Shown here: piece after piece, positions 30,564 through 40,628 of the stretch
How positions within the stretch are numbered: the first letter of the stretch is position 1
Layout: every line of letters begins with the position of its first letter
Assembly (NCBI RefSeq): GCF_021390325.1
Contig: NZ_JAJUWU010000006.1
Location: forward strand, 62,001 to 126,000
Length of the DNA: 64,000 nucleotides
DNA from: Jiella avicenniae
Lineage (GTDB): Bacteria; Pseudomonadota; Alphaproteobacteria; Rhizobiales; Rhizobiaceae
Direction: 5' to 3'
Translations under genes and position numbers: made by a program
The notes under the pieces: model-generated
Databases searched by the model: none
Told to the model about the DNA's origin: nothing
Seen by the model: the letters and a program-made list of their open reading frames with translations, nothing else

Positions 30564-32884
30564 GTGCCGCAGGCACCCGGTTCCGCACCAATCCCGTGCG
30601 CTGGCTGGCGGCAAGGGGGCGGTCGACGCCCCATGTCCTGCGCGCCGACAAGCTCCGGGATGCCGGCAATCCGGCTGCGGCGGCGCGCGCCTACGAGGCC
30701 GCGTTGAAGGTCGATCCCGGCCGGACGAACCTCAAGGTCCAATGCGGCAACATGCACAAGGACGCCGGCGCCATCGACGCGGCGCTGCATTGGTACGAGA
30801 GCGCGCTGGCCGATCGTCCGGACGATGCCGACATCCACCTGCAGGCCGGGCACGCGCTGAAGCTGGCCGGTCGCCGGACCGAGGCTCTGGCGGCCTATCG
30901 ACGGGTACTGGCCCTGGATCCGGCAAACCGCAACGCCAGCTGGGAACTCGTGCAGGCCGGCGACGAGGGCGAGCAGATGCGCGGCATCGCCGCACAGATG
31001 ACCGGGCACGGCCTCGAGACGATGCTCTCCCTTTCGGCAGAGGTCGCGGCGATGCGGCGCAAGCTGGACGAGATCGCCGCCGCGCTTCCCGACGTCGCCA
31101 GTCTCGCCGCCTTTCCGGCCAAGGCCTATCGCCATTTTCGCGAGATCTTCGACGTCCCGTCGCCGGCATCGCTCGAACGTCCGGCGGATCTGCCGCACCT
31201 CACCGTCGTCGCCGATGCCGCTGGCCTCGACGCGGCCGCCTTGCACCGGCTCCTCGCCTCCGTCGTCGGCCAGTCGGCGATGCGCTGGCGCGCCGTCCTG
31301 TTCGACGTCGAGCCGTCGCTTCTCGTCGCGGTCGAAAGGCTCGCGCGGGCCGATGACCGGCTCGAGGCGGCTCCGGCCGCGAGCGAGGGAGCCGGCGGAA
31401 CTGCGGTCCTCGACCTCGTGCAAGAGACCGGGACGGATGCCGTCCTCTTTCTCCCACGCAGCGCTGCGATGCATCGGCACTGCCTCGCCTGGCTGGCCGC
31501 CGCCTTTGCCGGGAGCGCGGCCGACGTCCTGACCTTCGACGAGGAATGGGTGGTGCCGGGCGAGACGGAGCCTTCCAGCTTCGAGGCCCGGGGCGGGCTC
31601 GATCCGGAAATGCTGCTCCAGGAGAACGGCTGGGGCGAAGCGATTGCCGTTCGCAAGACGACCTTGGGCGCGTTCGACCTCGCCCGACGCGAGGGGCGGC
31701 GCTTGCCCGAACCTTCGGATCTTCTGCTCTCGGCGCTGCGGGCCGGTGCTTCCTTCGGCCATACACCCTATCCGCTCGTGGTCTACGAGGGTGACGGGAA
31801 CGCCCGAGATGCGGTGAGGCGCAAGGCGCTGGCGGAGCATCGCCAGGCGGTCGAGCGGCATCTGCGGCTTTGTGACCTTGGCCGGCAAGTCATCCTTTCG
31901 GAGGGGGCAGACGGCGGGCCGCTGCATCTCGAATGGCGGGCCGGCTCGCCGCACGCGGCGATCACCGTCATCGTTCCAACCCGCGACAATGCGGAAGACT
32001 GCGCCGTCTTCGTCGACAGCCTGTTCGTCAAGGCGTCCGACCCCGATGGCCTGCAAATCCTGATCGTCGACAACGCCACGACGGCGCGATCGGACCTCGT
32101 CGGTCTCGACGCTCTGGCCGCGCGCAAAGGCGTCCGCGTCTCGAGAGACGATGGCCCGTTCAACTGGTCGCACATCAACAATCTGGCCGCGGCGACGAGC
32201 GATACGCCGATCTTAGTGTTCGCCAACGACGACATGCGGATGCTAAGCTCCGGCTGGGACGAGCGGCTTCGCGGCCTCCTGGCGCGCGAGAACGTCGGTG
32301 CGGTCGGGGCGAAGCTGCTTTATCCGGACGAGACGGTGCAGCACGCCGGTGTTCTGTTCGGCTGGAAGGGGTCGGTGATCCATGATGGCCTGTTCGAGGC
32401 TCGCGACGCCGCAGGTCCGTCCGGACGCTGGATCAAGACGCGACGCGCAAGCGCGGTGACGGGAGCTTTCATGGCGGTGCGCCGGGACGATTTCCTCGCA
32501 CTGGGCGGGTTCGATGCGGCCGGGCTTCCGATCGGCTACAGCGACATCGATCTGTGCCTGCGGCTGCATGCGTCGGGTCGAGACATCCTCTGGACACCCG
32601 ACGTGACGCTTCTGCATTACGAATCGAAATCGCGCGGTCTCGATCACCTCGATACCGAACGCGCCGAGCGCAGCCGCCGCGAGCGAGCCCTCATCGAAAG
32701 TCGTTGGGGAGCCGAAGTATTCTCTCGCGATCCGACCATCAGTCCGATATGGATTGACGCTACGTTACCTTATAGATTGATTTCGTTTCCTGCCCCGCAA
32801 CGTGCCCTCGATTTCGTTCGGCTGACCTCCCGTGCAAGCCGAGCCGAAACAGAGAGCGCCAGATCGACCGCAGCCTGTGAGTAG
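30560..32884 (+). CDS. TPR-containing family 2 glycosyltransferase
   Basis: This protein has 774 residues from the ATG at 30560. It starts with tetratricopeptide-like repeats (about 25-130, including AARAYEAALKVDPGR and AALHWYESALADRPDDADIH) and a short coiled-coil (MLSLSAEVAAMRRKLDEIAA). A degenerate GT2-like half follows (about 215-430, with TFDEEWVVPG and GLDPEMLLQENGWGEAIAV). The C-terminal GT2 domain (about 470-730) is complete, with ITVIVPTRDNAEDC, DGLQILIVDNATT, ILVFANDDMRML (DD metal site) and GYSDIDLCLRLHASGRD. It probably adds sugars, plausibly rhamnose, to a surface polymer or glycoprotein. The next gene follows 7 nt later. Confidence 0.8.
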   Translation: MSAAGTRFRTNPVRWLAARGRSTPHVLRADKLRDAGNPAAAARAYEAALKVDPGRTNLKVQCGNMHKDAGAIDAALHWYESALADRPDDADIHLQAGHALKLAGRRTEALAAYRRVLALDPANRNASWELVQAGDEGEQMRGIAAQMTGHGLETMLSLSAEVAAMRRKLDEIAAALPDVASLAAFPAKAYRHFREIFDVPSPASLERPADLPHLTVVADAAGLDAAALHRLLASVVGQSAMRWRAVLFDVEPSLLVAVERLARADDRLEAAPAASEGAGGTAVLDLVQETGTDAVLFLPRSAAMHRHCLAWLAAAFAGSAADVLTFDEEWVVPGETEPSSFEARGGLDPEMLLQENGWGEAIAVRKTTLGAFDLARREGRRLPEPSDLLLSALRAGASFGHTPYPLVVYEGDGNARDAVRRKALAEHRQAVERHLRLCDLGRQVILSEGADGGPLHLEWRAGSPHAAITVIVPTRDNAEDCAVFVDSLFVKASDPDGLQILIVDNATTARSDLVGLDALAARKGVRVSRDDGPFNWSHINNLAAATSDTPILVFANDDMRMLSSGWDERLRGLLARENVGAVGAKLLYPDETVQHAGVLFGWKGSVIHDGLFEARDAAGPSGRWIKTRRASAVTGAFMAVRRDDFLALGGFDAAGLPIGYSDIDLCLRLHASGRDILWTPDVTLLHYESKSRGLDHLDTERAERSRRERALIESRWGAEVFSRDPTISPIWIDATLPYRLISFPAPQRALDFVRLTSRASRAETESARSTAACE

Positions 32885-32891
32885 TGGATTC

Positions 32892-35800
32892 ATGACCAAG
32901 GGTTCTTCTTCCTCGTTCGATCGTCTGCTCCGCCCTTTCATCACGCGGCAAGACGGATCCGGAGAGCGGCGACCCAATGGCGAATGGAGCGCATTGTCGA
33001 AGACCGCGACGCTGCTGAGCGGCGCGCGCCCGCTGGTCAAGGCCGGCGACAAGGCGAATGCCGAGCGCCGCTGGCACGATGCCCAGAAGGCTTATGGGGA
33101 AGCCCTGCGTCGCAATCCGAAGCTGGATTCGGTGTGGGTCCAGTACGGTCACGCTTTGAAGGAGCAAGGTTTCGCGTCCCGTGCAGAGGATGCCTATCGG
33201 CAGGCGCTGAAACTGCGCGGCGACAAGGCCGACACGCATCTGCAACTCGGCCACGCCCTGAAGATCCAGGGCAAGCGCACCGAAGCGATCGCGGCCTACC
33301 GCGAAGCCTACATGATCGAACCCTCCTCGTCTCACGTGGCGGAGGAGCTGCGGGGGATGGCCGCGCCGATCCCGACCGACGAGGAAATCACCCGGTATCA
33401 CCGGGAGCGCTACGGGCGGAGTGCGCCGTCCAGAGAGATGGCGCTGCTGGCGCCGCCGGCGAAGACGGGGCCGAACGGTCCGGTGGAGCAGCGGCTTCTG
33501 TCCAACGACGTCAGCCCGATCCTCTTGAGCAAGTTCGACGCGGAATACTATTACTATTCAAGCAAGTCGTTGAGATCTCGGCAGAAGAGCTTCGACAAGG
33601 AGGCCGCGCTGTGGCACTTCGTGTCGGTCGGCATCGACGAGTTGGCGACCATCCGCGAAGGCTATGAGTTCGAGCCCGGTTTCTACGTCGAGACCTATGC
33701 GAGAGAGGTCACCTCGCCGGCACCCTCCGATATCTACCGCCACTATCTGAAGGAAGGGATTGCGGCAAACCACTGGCCGAACCGGCGGCTGTGGCTGGAA
33801 AGTCTTCTCGGGCCGGGGGTGCGGGGGCTGTCGTCGCTCGAACTTCCCTCCTTCGCAGGTTCGGACGCCACCACCAGATACGTCGATCGCTTCGGTCTGC
33901 TCATGAACGAGGTGATGGTCAGCAACGCCACGCCGGTCTTGATCGAGGCACGGCACGCGCCGCTGCTCGTTCTGATCGCCGATCGCCTCGTCCTGGAAGG
34001 CAAGGACGATCAGGCGCTGACCGCCTACCAGAAGATCCTGCAGCGGGTGCCGGACTTCCCGCCGGCGCTCCGCCACTATGCGGACTGCCTGTTGCGCCGC
34101 AAATGCTACCTCGAAGCGGCGGAAATCTACGAGAGGCTGACCGCAACCTCCGACGCGAGCATCTGGAGCTACATCAACCTGTCGCACTGCGCCGAACAGG
34201 TCGGCGATCAATTTGCCGCCCTGAAGGCATTGAGGGATGGCATCGACCGCTTTCCGGCCGATCTCGGCCTGAAGCGTCGTTTCCACGACCTCGCGCCGCG
34301 GTATCTGACCTCGACCTGGCTGCTCGCCAATGCCGAGGCGAGCGACGGACGCCTCGCCGAGGCACAGGCCCGGATCGAAAGAGAGTGCGATGCCGTGTAC
34401 GCGCTCTTGCGGACCGAGAGCACGGCGGACAAGCGCTACGTCCGCTCGGTTGCATTGGTGGGCAATTTCGATCTGCCCCAGTGCCGGTTCTACAGGATCG
34501 ACCAGAAGATCGAGCAGTTGAAGGCGGCCGGCTTCGTCGTCGAGGCCTTCGATTTCAAGGACAACGTCGAACGGTTCCTCGAAAAGGTCCATTGCTTCGA
34601 CGCGGTCGTCTTTTTCCGGGTGCCGGCCTATTACGAGATGATCCGCGCGATCGACAAGGCGCGCGAAGTGGGATGCGCGACGTTCTACGAGGTCGACGAC
34701 CTCATCTTCGACACGGAGTTCTTTCCGCCTCCGCTCGAAACCTACGACGCCCAGTTCACTCAGAAGGAACACGATGGCCTGGCGCTCGGCGTGCCGCTGT
34801 TCCGCTCGGCGCTCAGATATTGCGAGAACGCGCTGGTCTCCACCAAGCCGCTGATCCAACACGTTCACAGGATCGCCGGCCCGGACACGCCCGTCTTCGT
34901 CCACGCCAATGCGTTGCACAGCCCGCACGCCCAGCATGTCGGCCATGTTTCGGTGCAGGCCAAGGAGCAGGTCACGATCTTCTACGGATCGGGGACGAAG
35001 GCGCACAAGCAGGACTTCCAGGAACTGGTCGAGCCGGCGCTCGTCGCCATGGCCGAGAAATACCGCGACCAGGTCTCCATCGTCCTTGCCGGTTACATGA
35101 GCCCCGGCAAGAAGCTGGGCGAATACCTGAATAACCTGGTGATGTTGCCGCCGGTCTGGGACGTCCACCAGTTCTGGTCGGCGCTTTCTGCCGCCGACAT
35201 CAACCTCGCCGTCTTGAAACCGGCGCCGACGACCGACGTGAAGAGCGAGATCAAGTGGCTTGAAGCGGCGATGCTCGGCATTCCGTCGATCGTCAGCGAC
35301 ACGGCGCTCTACGAGGATCTGATCGAGGACGGAGTCGACGGGATCATCGCCCGCACGCCGAAGGATTGGACCGATGCGCTCGACCGGCTGATCCGGCAGC
35401 CGGAGTTGCGGGCTTCCATCGGTGCGAAGGCGCGCGAAAAGGCGCTGAAGCAATACAGCATCCCGGCGATGGCGAAGAACATCACCGAGATCATCCGTTC
35501 GGCGAGCCTGCCGGCACCGGACCGTCGCAAACGCGTTCTCGTCGTCAACGTCTTCTATCCGCCGCAGGCGCTCGGCGGCGCGACGCGGGTCGTCCACGAC
35601 AACGTCCGGCATTTCGCCGCCAACCATCGGGACGAATTCGCCTTCGAGGTGTTCTGCTCCATCGAAGGCGCCAGCGAGGGCTACAAGGTCTCGAGCCATG
35701 CGGTGGACGGGGTTCGTGTCGTCGGCGTCACCACGCCGGATCTGCCGGACATCGACCGGATCGTCTACGACGAGAAGATGGCGAAGGTCTTCAGCGACTA

Positions 35801-36827
35801 TCTCGACGTCTGCCAGCCCGACATCATCCACTTCCACTGCATTCAGCGGCTGACGGCCGCAGTGGTGCTCGAAGCGCGGCGCCGCGGCATCCCCTACGTG
35901 CTGACGGCCCATGACGGCTGGTGGATTTCCGACGAACAGTTCCTGATCGGCAAGGACGACCGGATCGTCCTCTACGATCACGCCAATCCGGCGTCGCAAC
36001 TCGGCCGGGTCCCGCCCGACCAGTTCGCCACGCGCATGCAGTTGCGCGAATGCCTGCTCGGGGCGGAGAAGGTGATGGCCGTTTCGGAGGCCTTCGCCGA
36101 GGTGTATCGCGGCGCCGGCGTCCACAATGTCGTCGCGGTGCCGAACGGCGGCTCGGACATCGTGCCGGTTCCGCGCATTCCCTCGCCCGACGGCAAGGTG
36201 CGGCTCGCGTTCATCGGCGGCCTGGCGCGCCACAAGGGATACCACCTGATCCAGCAGGCGCTCCTCAGCGGCGAGTTCGAGAATCTCCGCTTCGTCTTCA
36301 TCGATCACGCCATGTCCCTCGGCACCCGCCGCCGAGGCAGGCTCGGAACGACCGAACTCGACATCAGGCCGAAGGTGCCGCAGAGCAAGGTGGCCGAACT
36401 CTATGCCGAGGTCGACGTGCTCGTCGCGCCGTCGGTCTGGCCGGAGGCCTATGGCCTGGTGACCCGAGAGGCGCTGATGTGCGGCTGCTGGGTGATCGCT
36501 TCGGACCGCGGCGCCGTCGGCGAGGACGTGATCGAGGGCCAGAACGGCTTCAAGGTCGACGTGTCGAGTCCGGAAGGCCTGATCAGGGCGCTGCGGGAGA
36601 TCGACCGCGATCCGCAGCGTTACCTGATGTCTCCCGCAGGCAGCGTGACCATGCGCAAGGCCTCGGACCAGGCGGAAGACCTGATCGGGATCTACGGCGA
36701 AATTCTGGCTGCACGGGGCAAAATCGCATCCGGCGATCTCGAGCAGCAGATGAAGGCCGATCCGGAGCCGGCGTCCCATGTTTCCAGCACCGACGCGAAC
36801 CGGTTGCGGGAAGTCCTGTCGGACTGA
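32892..36827 (+). CDS. giant TPR protein with two GT4-type glycosyltransferase domains
   Basis: This 1311-residue protein is modular. TPRs come first (about 55-160, related to those of the preceding protein). A segment of the FYxxxY..HYLKEGI..NHWPN kind found next to glycosyltransferases follows (about 200-300), then a second helical-repeat block (about 370-500). A GT-B glycosyltransferase comes next (about 530-900, with NFDLPQCRFYRIDQK, YEVDDLIFDTEFFPP and AMLGIPSIVSDTALYEDLI). The last domain is a second GT4 (about 920-1290, with VNVFYPPQALGGATRV, PDIIHFHCIQ, GGLARHKGYHLIQ and PEAYGLVTREALMCGCWVI). The start at 32892 avoids overlap with the upstream gene. Two transferase domains in one chain suggest stepwise or alternating sugar addition. 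The acceptor is unknown. Confidence 0.82.
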   Translation: MTKGSSSSFDRLLRPFITRQDGSGERRPNGEWSALSKTATLLSGARPLVKAGDKANAERRWHDAQKAYGEALRRNPKLDSVWVQYGHALKEQGFASRAEDAYRQALKLRGDKADTHLQLGHALKIQGKRTEAIAAYREAYMIEPSSSHVAEELRGMAAPIPTDEEITRYHRERYGRSAPSREMALLAPPAKTGPNGPVEQRLLSNDVSPILLSKFDAEYYYYSSKSLRSRQKSFDKEAALWHFVSVGIDELATIREGYEFEPGFYVETYAREVTSPAPSDIYRHYLKEGIAANHWPNRRLWLESLLGPGVRGLSSLELPSFAGSDATTRYVDRFGLLMNEVMVSNATPVLIEARHAPLLVLIADRLVLEGKDDQALTAYQKILQRVPDFPPALRHYADCLLRRKCYLEAAEIYERLTATSDASIWSYINLSHCAEQVGDQFAALKALRDGIDRFPADLGLKRRFHDLAPRYLTSTWLLANAEASDGRLAEAQARIERECDAVYALLRTESTADKRYVRSVALVGNFDLPQCRFYRIDQKIEQLKAAGFVVEAFDFKDNVERFLEKVHCFDAVVFFRVPAYYEMIRAIDKAREVGCATFYEVDDLIFDTEFFPPPLETYDAQFTQKEHDGLALGVPLFRSALRYCENALVSTKPLIQHVHRIAGPDTPVFVHANALHSPHAQHVGHVSVQAKEQVTIFYGSGTKAHKQDFQELVEPALVAMAEKYRDQVSIVLAGYMSPGKKLGEYLNNLVMLPPVWDVHQFWSALSAADINLAVLKPAPTTDVKSEIKWLEAAMLGIPSIVSDTALYEDLIEDGVDGIIARTPKDWTDALDRLIRQPELRASIGAKAREKALKQYSIPAMAKNITEIIRSASLPAPDRRKRVLVVNVFYPPQALGGATRVVHDNVRHFAANHRDEFAFEVFCSIEGASEGYKVSSHAVDGVRVVGVTTPDLPDIDRIVYDEKMAKVFSDYLDVCQPDIIHFHCIQRLTAAVVLEARRRGIPYVLTAHDGWWISDEQFLIGKDDRIVLYDHANPASQLGRVPPDQFATRMQLRECLLGAEKVMAVSEAFAEVYRGAGVHNVVAVPNGGSDIVPVPRIPSPDGKVRLAFIGGLARHKGYHLIQQALLSGEFENLRFVFIDHAMSLGTRRRGRLGTTELDIRPKVPQSKVAELYAEVDVLVAPSVWPEAYGLVTREALMCGCWVIASDRGAVGEDVIEGQNGFKVDVSSPEGLIRALREIDRDPQRYLMSPAGSVTMRKASDQAEDLIGIYGEILAARGKIASGDLEQQMKADPEPASHVSSTDANRLREVLSD

Positions 36828-36998
36828 TCACGAGAGGCGTCGCAAGACGTTCCCGCCTGCACCGCGATTTTCGGGCGAGCCCCGGCCAGCGGGAACTCTC
36901 TCTGCGCAAGGACGTCGTCTCGGTCCCGTTCGGCAGCGGCATGGCGCCGATCGTCGCTGCTCCGCGGGCGGAGGCCTCGGCATTTTCGCTCGTCGGTG

Positions 36999-38033
36999 TC
37001 AGCGGTTCTTCATCACGATGCAGGACGCCCCGGCGCCTTTGAGCTTGATGCAGAACTGGTTCGCCTCGGCCCGGCTGTCGGCGCCGATGCGCACGGCCCA
37101 GATGCGGCCGCGGCCGGGCGCCCGTTCGCGCAGGACCAGCGGCGCCTTGCCGCCGAGAAGCGACGGCACCTGCGACTGCACCCGCCGGAACATCGCCATC
37201 GCCACCGATTGGCTCGGATTGCCGGCGATCTGCACGCCCCATGGCTTCATCGGCGCGCCCGTGTCGAGCGAGGCAAAGACCGACCGGCTTTCGATGATCG
37301 GCAATCGCTCGCAGGATTCGTCGAATTCCCTGTCGTCCTCGAGCGGGCGCGGCTCGATCTCGCGGCCGTCCTCCTGGAACCAGTCGGCCGGGCGGAAGGT
37401 GATCGCGGCGACGTAGTTTTCCGTCTCCGAGGGCAGCCGCCCGCCACTGGCGATCCAGCGTTTCACCCGGTTGATCCCGCCGTTGTATGCGGCGGCGGCG
37501 AGGCCCCAATTGCCGAGTTCGGATCTGAGATCGGCGAGATAGAGCGCCGAGTGGCGGATCGCCTCGGCGGTGTCGTAGGGATCGGAAAGGCCACGCTCGG
37601 CCGCCGTATAGGGCATGAACTGGGCAATGCCCTGCGCGCCCACCGGAGACCGCGCCTCCGCATCGAAGCGGCTCTCCTTCCAGATCAGCCGGGCGAAGAA
37701 AGAGCGCGGCATGCCGACGGCGTCGGCGTTTTCGGCGATCAGCCGGCAGATGCGCCGGACCGGCGGCTCGTCTGCAGCCCTTGCCTCGGCCGCCCCGGGG
37801 ATGTCGCCGGTGGCGCGGAAACGCGGCGGCGAGGGCGGATAGGCGAGGGCCGGCATGGCGATCGCGGCGCCGTCTGCCGGGCGCGGCGGATCCGCCCTGG
37901 CGATGGGAGCCACCGCATGGAGGAGGGCGAGCGAGAGAAGGAGCACCAGGGCGCCCCGTGCCGCCCCCGAAGGCGATGCCGCGTCGCCTTCGGGGGCGAG
38001 AGCTGGAACGGGGGCGGCTCGCGGTTCCCTCAT
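36999..38033 (-). CDS. lytic transglycosylase (SLT fold) with C-terminal SPOR-like region
   Basis: This 344-residue exported murein lyase has a signal-type helix (about 28-46). The SLT domain (about 92-200) has the catalytic Glu in [26 protein letters not shown] and the [14 protein letters not shown] block. The C-terminal ~80 residues ([23 protein letters not shown] and [26 protein letters not shown]) look like a SPOR/peptidoglycan-binding fold. It would cleave MurNAc-GlcNAc bonds in the periplasm. Its start overlaps the ispG stop by 4 nt. This coupling to an isoprenoid gene is positional only. Confidence 0.88.
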   Translation of the reverse strand: MREPRAAPVPALAPEGDAASPSGAARGALVLLLSLALLHAVAPIARADPPRPADGAAIAMPALAYPPSPPRFRATGDIPGAAEARAADEPPVRRICRLIAENADAVGMPRSFFARLIWKESRFDAEARSPVGAQGIAQFMPYTAAERGLSDPYDTAEAIRHSALYLADLRSELGNWGLAAAAYNGGINRVKRWIASGGRLPSETENYVAAITFRPADWFQEDGREIEPRPLEDDREFDESCERLPIIESRSVFASLDTGAPMKPWGVQIAGNPSQSVAMAMFRRVQSQVPSLLGGKAPLVLRERAPGRGRIWAVRIGADSRAEANQFCIKLKGAGASCIVMKNR

Positions 38034-39298
38034 TCGGCAGCGGTGCGCCCCTGGCCGAACCGGCGCTCGATGTAGTCGGCGACCATCGCCTGGAATTCTT
38101 CGGCGATCGCCGGCCCACGCAGCGTCACAGACTTCTTGCCGTCGACGAAGACGGGAGCGGCGGGCGTTTCGCCGGTGCCGGGCAGCGAAATGCCGATGTC
38201 GGCGTGCTTGGATTCGCCGGGGCCGTTGACGATGCAGCCCATCACCGCGACGTTGAGGGCCTCGACGCCGGGATATTTCTCGCGCCAGAGCGGCATGTTC
38301 GCGCGGATGTCGCTCTGGATCTTCTCGGCGAGTTCCTGGAACACCGTCGAGGTGGTCCGCCCGCAGCCGGGGCAGGCGGCGACGACCGGGATGAACTGGC
38401 GAAAGCCCATGGTCTGGAGCAGTTCCTGGGCGACCTGCACCTCCTTGGTGCGATCGCCGCCGGGCTCGGGCGTCAGCGAGACGCGGATGGTGTCGCCGAT
38501 GCCGTCCTGGAGCAGGATCCCCATGGCGGCGGAGGAGGCGACGATGCCCTTCGATCCCATGCCCGCCTCGGTGAGGCCGAGATGCAGGGCATGGTCGGTG
38601 CGCCGCGACAGGTCGCGATAGACGGCGATGAGGTCCTGCACCTGGCTGACCTTCGCCGACAGGATGATCTTCGTCTTCGGCAGGCCGATCTCCTCCGCGA
38701 GGCTGGCCGAGAGCAGCGCCGACTGGATGATCGCCTCGCGCGTCACGGCGCGCGCCGAACGCGGCTTGGGCGAAGCGTTGTTGGCGTCCATCAGCCGGGT
38801 CAGGAGTTCCTGATCGAGCGAGCCCCAGTTGACGCCGATCCGCACCGGCTTGTCGTAGCGGATCGCCATCTCGACGATGTCGGAAAACTGCTTGTCCCGC
38901 TTGTCCCTGAAGCCGACGTTTCCGGGGTTGATGCGATACTTCGCCAGGGCCTCGGCGCAGGCGGGATGATCGGCGAGAAGCTTGTGGCCGATATAGTGGA
39001 AGTCGCCGACCAGCGGCACGTTCATGCCCAGCCGCTCCAGCCGCTCGCGGACCTTCGGCACGGCGGCGGCGGATTCGTCCCGGTCGACGGTGATGCGGAC
39101 GATTTCCGAGCCGGCGCGCGACAGGGCGGCGACCTGGGCGACGGTCGCATCGACGTCGGCGGTGTCGGTGTTGGTCATCGACTGTACGACCACCGGCGCG
39201 CCCCCGCCGACCAGCACCCCGCCGACGTCGACGCCGACGGTCGCCCGCCTCGGCGCCGGGTCTGCCTCGATCGTGTCGATCGGCGTCTGGATGGTCAT
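38030..39298 (-). CDS. ispG: 4-hydroxy-3-methylbut-2-en-1-yl diphosphate synthase (IspG/GcpE)
   Basis: IspG is a 4Fe-4S enzyme of the MEP isoprenoid pathway that converts MEcPP to HMBPP. The 422-residue protein has [49 protein letters not shown] and the cluster ligands CPGCGRTT and [10 protein letters not shown], with the third Cys in the latter. The ATG at 39298 is preceded by GAGGA. The 24-residue extension to 39370 lacks support. Confidence 0.97.
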   Translation of the reverse strand: MTIQTPIDTIEADPAPRRATVGVDVGGVLVGGGAPVVVQSMTNTDTADVDATVAQVAALSRAGSEIVRITVDRDESAAAVPKVRERLERLGMNVPLVGDFHYIGHKLLADHPACAEALAKYRINPGNVGFRDKRDKQFSDIVEMAIRYDKPVRIGVNWGSLDQELLTRLMDANNASPKPRSARAVTREAIIQSALLSASLAEEIGLPKTKIILSAKVSQVQDLIAVYRDLSRRTDHALHLGLTEAGMGSKGIVASSAAMGILLQDGIGDTIRVSLTPEPGGDRTKEVQVAQELLQTMGFRQFIPVVAACPGCGRTTSTVFQELAEKIQSDIRANMPLWREKYPGVEALNVAVMGCIVNGPGESKHADIGISLPGTGETPAAPVFVDGKKSVTLRGPAIAEEFQAMVADYIERRFGQGRTAAE

Positions 39299-39462
39299 CG
39301 CAACGGTCCTCGTCGGAGGAAATTCAAAAGCATCGGCCTCGGAGGTGGCGCGTTCACCGCCGCTTGTCAATTCTCGCCGCCGGGCGTGACGGAACCGTGA
39401 CGACGCGTGCCCGCTGCAGCGGGCGACGGGAAGGGACGCGAGCCGTTTCCGTCTCCGTGCAC

Positions 39463-40413
39463 TCAGCGGGCCGGTTCGGCGGATGCCGGCCGCATCGTCG
39501 CGGACTCCGCGGCGGAGGCCTCGGCGGGAGCGCCGCCGTCGCGCCGCGGATGGACGCTGACGGTGGCGGTCATGCCGGCGACCAGCCGTGTGTCCGCCGG
39601 AACCTCGTCGAGAGCGATGCGAACCGGCACGCGCTGGGCCAGCCGCACCCAGGAGAAGGTCGGCGTGACGTCGGCGAGAAGGTTCGAGCCATTGGTGCGC
39701 TCGCGATCCTCGATGCCGGCGGCGATGCTTTCGACATGGCCGCGCAGCTCTTGCGGATGCCCCATCAGATCGACGGAAACGGCGTCGCCGACGGCGATGC
39801 TCGGCAGTTGGTTCTCCTCGAAATAGCCCTCCACCCGCAGCGTGTCGGTGTCGATCAGCGCCAGCACGCCGGAGCCGCTGGAGACGTAGTCGCCGGGATT
39901 GAGCGACAGATTGCTGACGACGCCGTTGACCGGCGCGCGAACCTCGGTCCGGGTTAGATTGAGGGCGGCGAGGTCCCGGTTCGCCTTCGCTTCGTCATAG
40001 GCCGCCGACGCCTGCTCGACGGCGAGATCCGCCTGCTCGACGTTCTGCTCCGAAATCGCCGGGCCATTCTTCAGCCGATGATAGCGCTCTGCGTCCCGCC
40101 TGGCCTGGCGAAGAGCGGCGGTCTTGTCCTTCAGCGTGGCGTCGGAGAGATCGAGGGCGATCTGGAACCGTTCCGGATCGATGCGCACCAGCACGTCGCC
40201 TTTCTCCACCGTCTGGTTGTCGGAAACGAGCACCGCCGCGACCGGGCCCGGGACGTCCGGGGCGATGGAGACGACGTCGGCGCGCACGTGCCCGTCCCGT
40301 GTCCAGGGCGTCTGCATGTAGCTCTGCCAGGAGTTCCAGCCGACGGCGAGCGCGATGGCGAAGAGGGTGAGGGTAAGGGCGGTTTTGAGCAGCCGGGAAA
40401 AGCGGGCGATCAT
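39463..40413 (-). CDS. HlyD/AaeA-like periplasmic adaptor of an efflux system
   Basis: This 316-residue membrane-fusion protein has an N-terminal anchor (about 11-27) and [27 protein letters not shown], typical of the AaeA/EmrA branch. Lipoyl halves flank a coiled-coil hairpin (about 80-150), followed by a beta-barrel ([25 protein letters not shown]). The ATG at 40413 overlaps the stop of the DUF1656 gene (ATGA). It should link the inner-membrane FUSC pump to an outer-membrane channel, for which no gene is present nearby. Confidence 0.88.
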   Translation of the reverse strand: MIARFSRLLKTALTLTLFAIALAVGWNSWQSYMQTPWTRDGHVRADVVSIAPDVPGPVAAVLVSDNQTVEKGDVLVRIDPERFQIALDLSDATLKDKTAALRQARRDAERYHRLKNGPAISEQNVEQADLAVEQASAAYDEAKANRDLAALNLTRTEVRAPVNGVVSNLSLNPGDYVSSGSGVLALIDTDTLRVEGYFEENQLPSIAVGDAVSVDLMGHPQELRGHVESIAAGIEDRERTNGSNLLADVTPTFSWVRLAQRVPVRIALDEVPADTRLVAGMTATVSVHPRRDGGAPAEASAAESATMRPASAEPAR

Positions 40414-40619
40414 GACAGATACCATTCAGCGACGTTCGCCGCCGTGGCGGCGAGGATGACGAAGATCGAGAGGTCGAACAGCGCCGGATGCCAGACGAGG
40501 CGATAGACCCCGAGGCGGGCGAGGACCTTCTTGAGAACGAGCAGCATCCCGTAGGATGCCAGAAGGAGGACGAGGAGCTTCGGCACGAAGACCCCGAAGA
40601 GCGACAGGTCACCGATCAT
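40410..40619 (-). CDS. DUF1656 (AaeX-like) small membrane protein
   Basis: This 69-residue protein has two helices (LLVLLLASYGMLLVLKKVL and FDLSIFVILAATAANVA). It is the standard companion between FUSC pumps and HlyD adaptors in aromatic-acid efflux operons. It starts 9 nt after the pump gene and overlaps the adaptor by 4 nt. Its own function is unknown. Confidence 0.85.
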   Translation of the reverse strand: MIGDLSLFGVFVPKLLVLLLASYGMLLVLKKVLARLGVYRLVWHPALFDLSIFVILAATAANVAEWYLS

Positions 40620-40628
40620 GGAACACTC

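Noticed and set aside
33558-36779. 1073-codon minus-strand frame opposite the giant glycosyltransferase
   Set aside because: Shadow frame. The plus strand has clear TPR and transferase motifs across the same bases.
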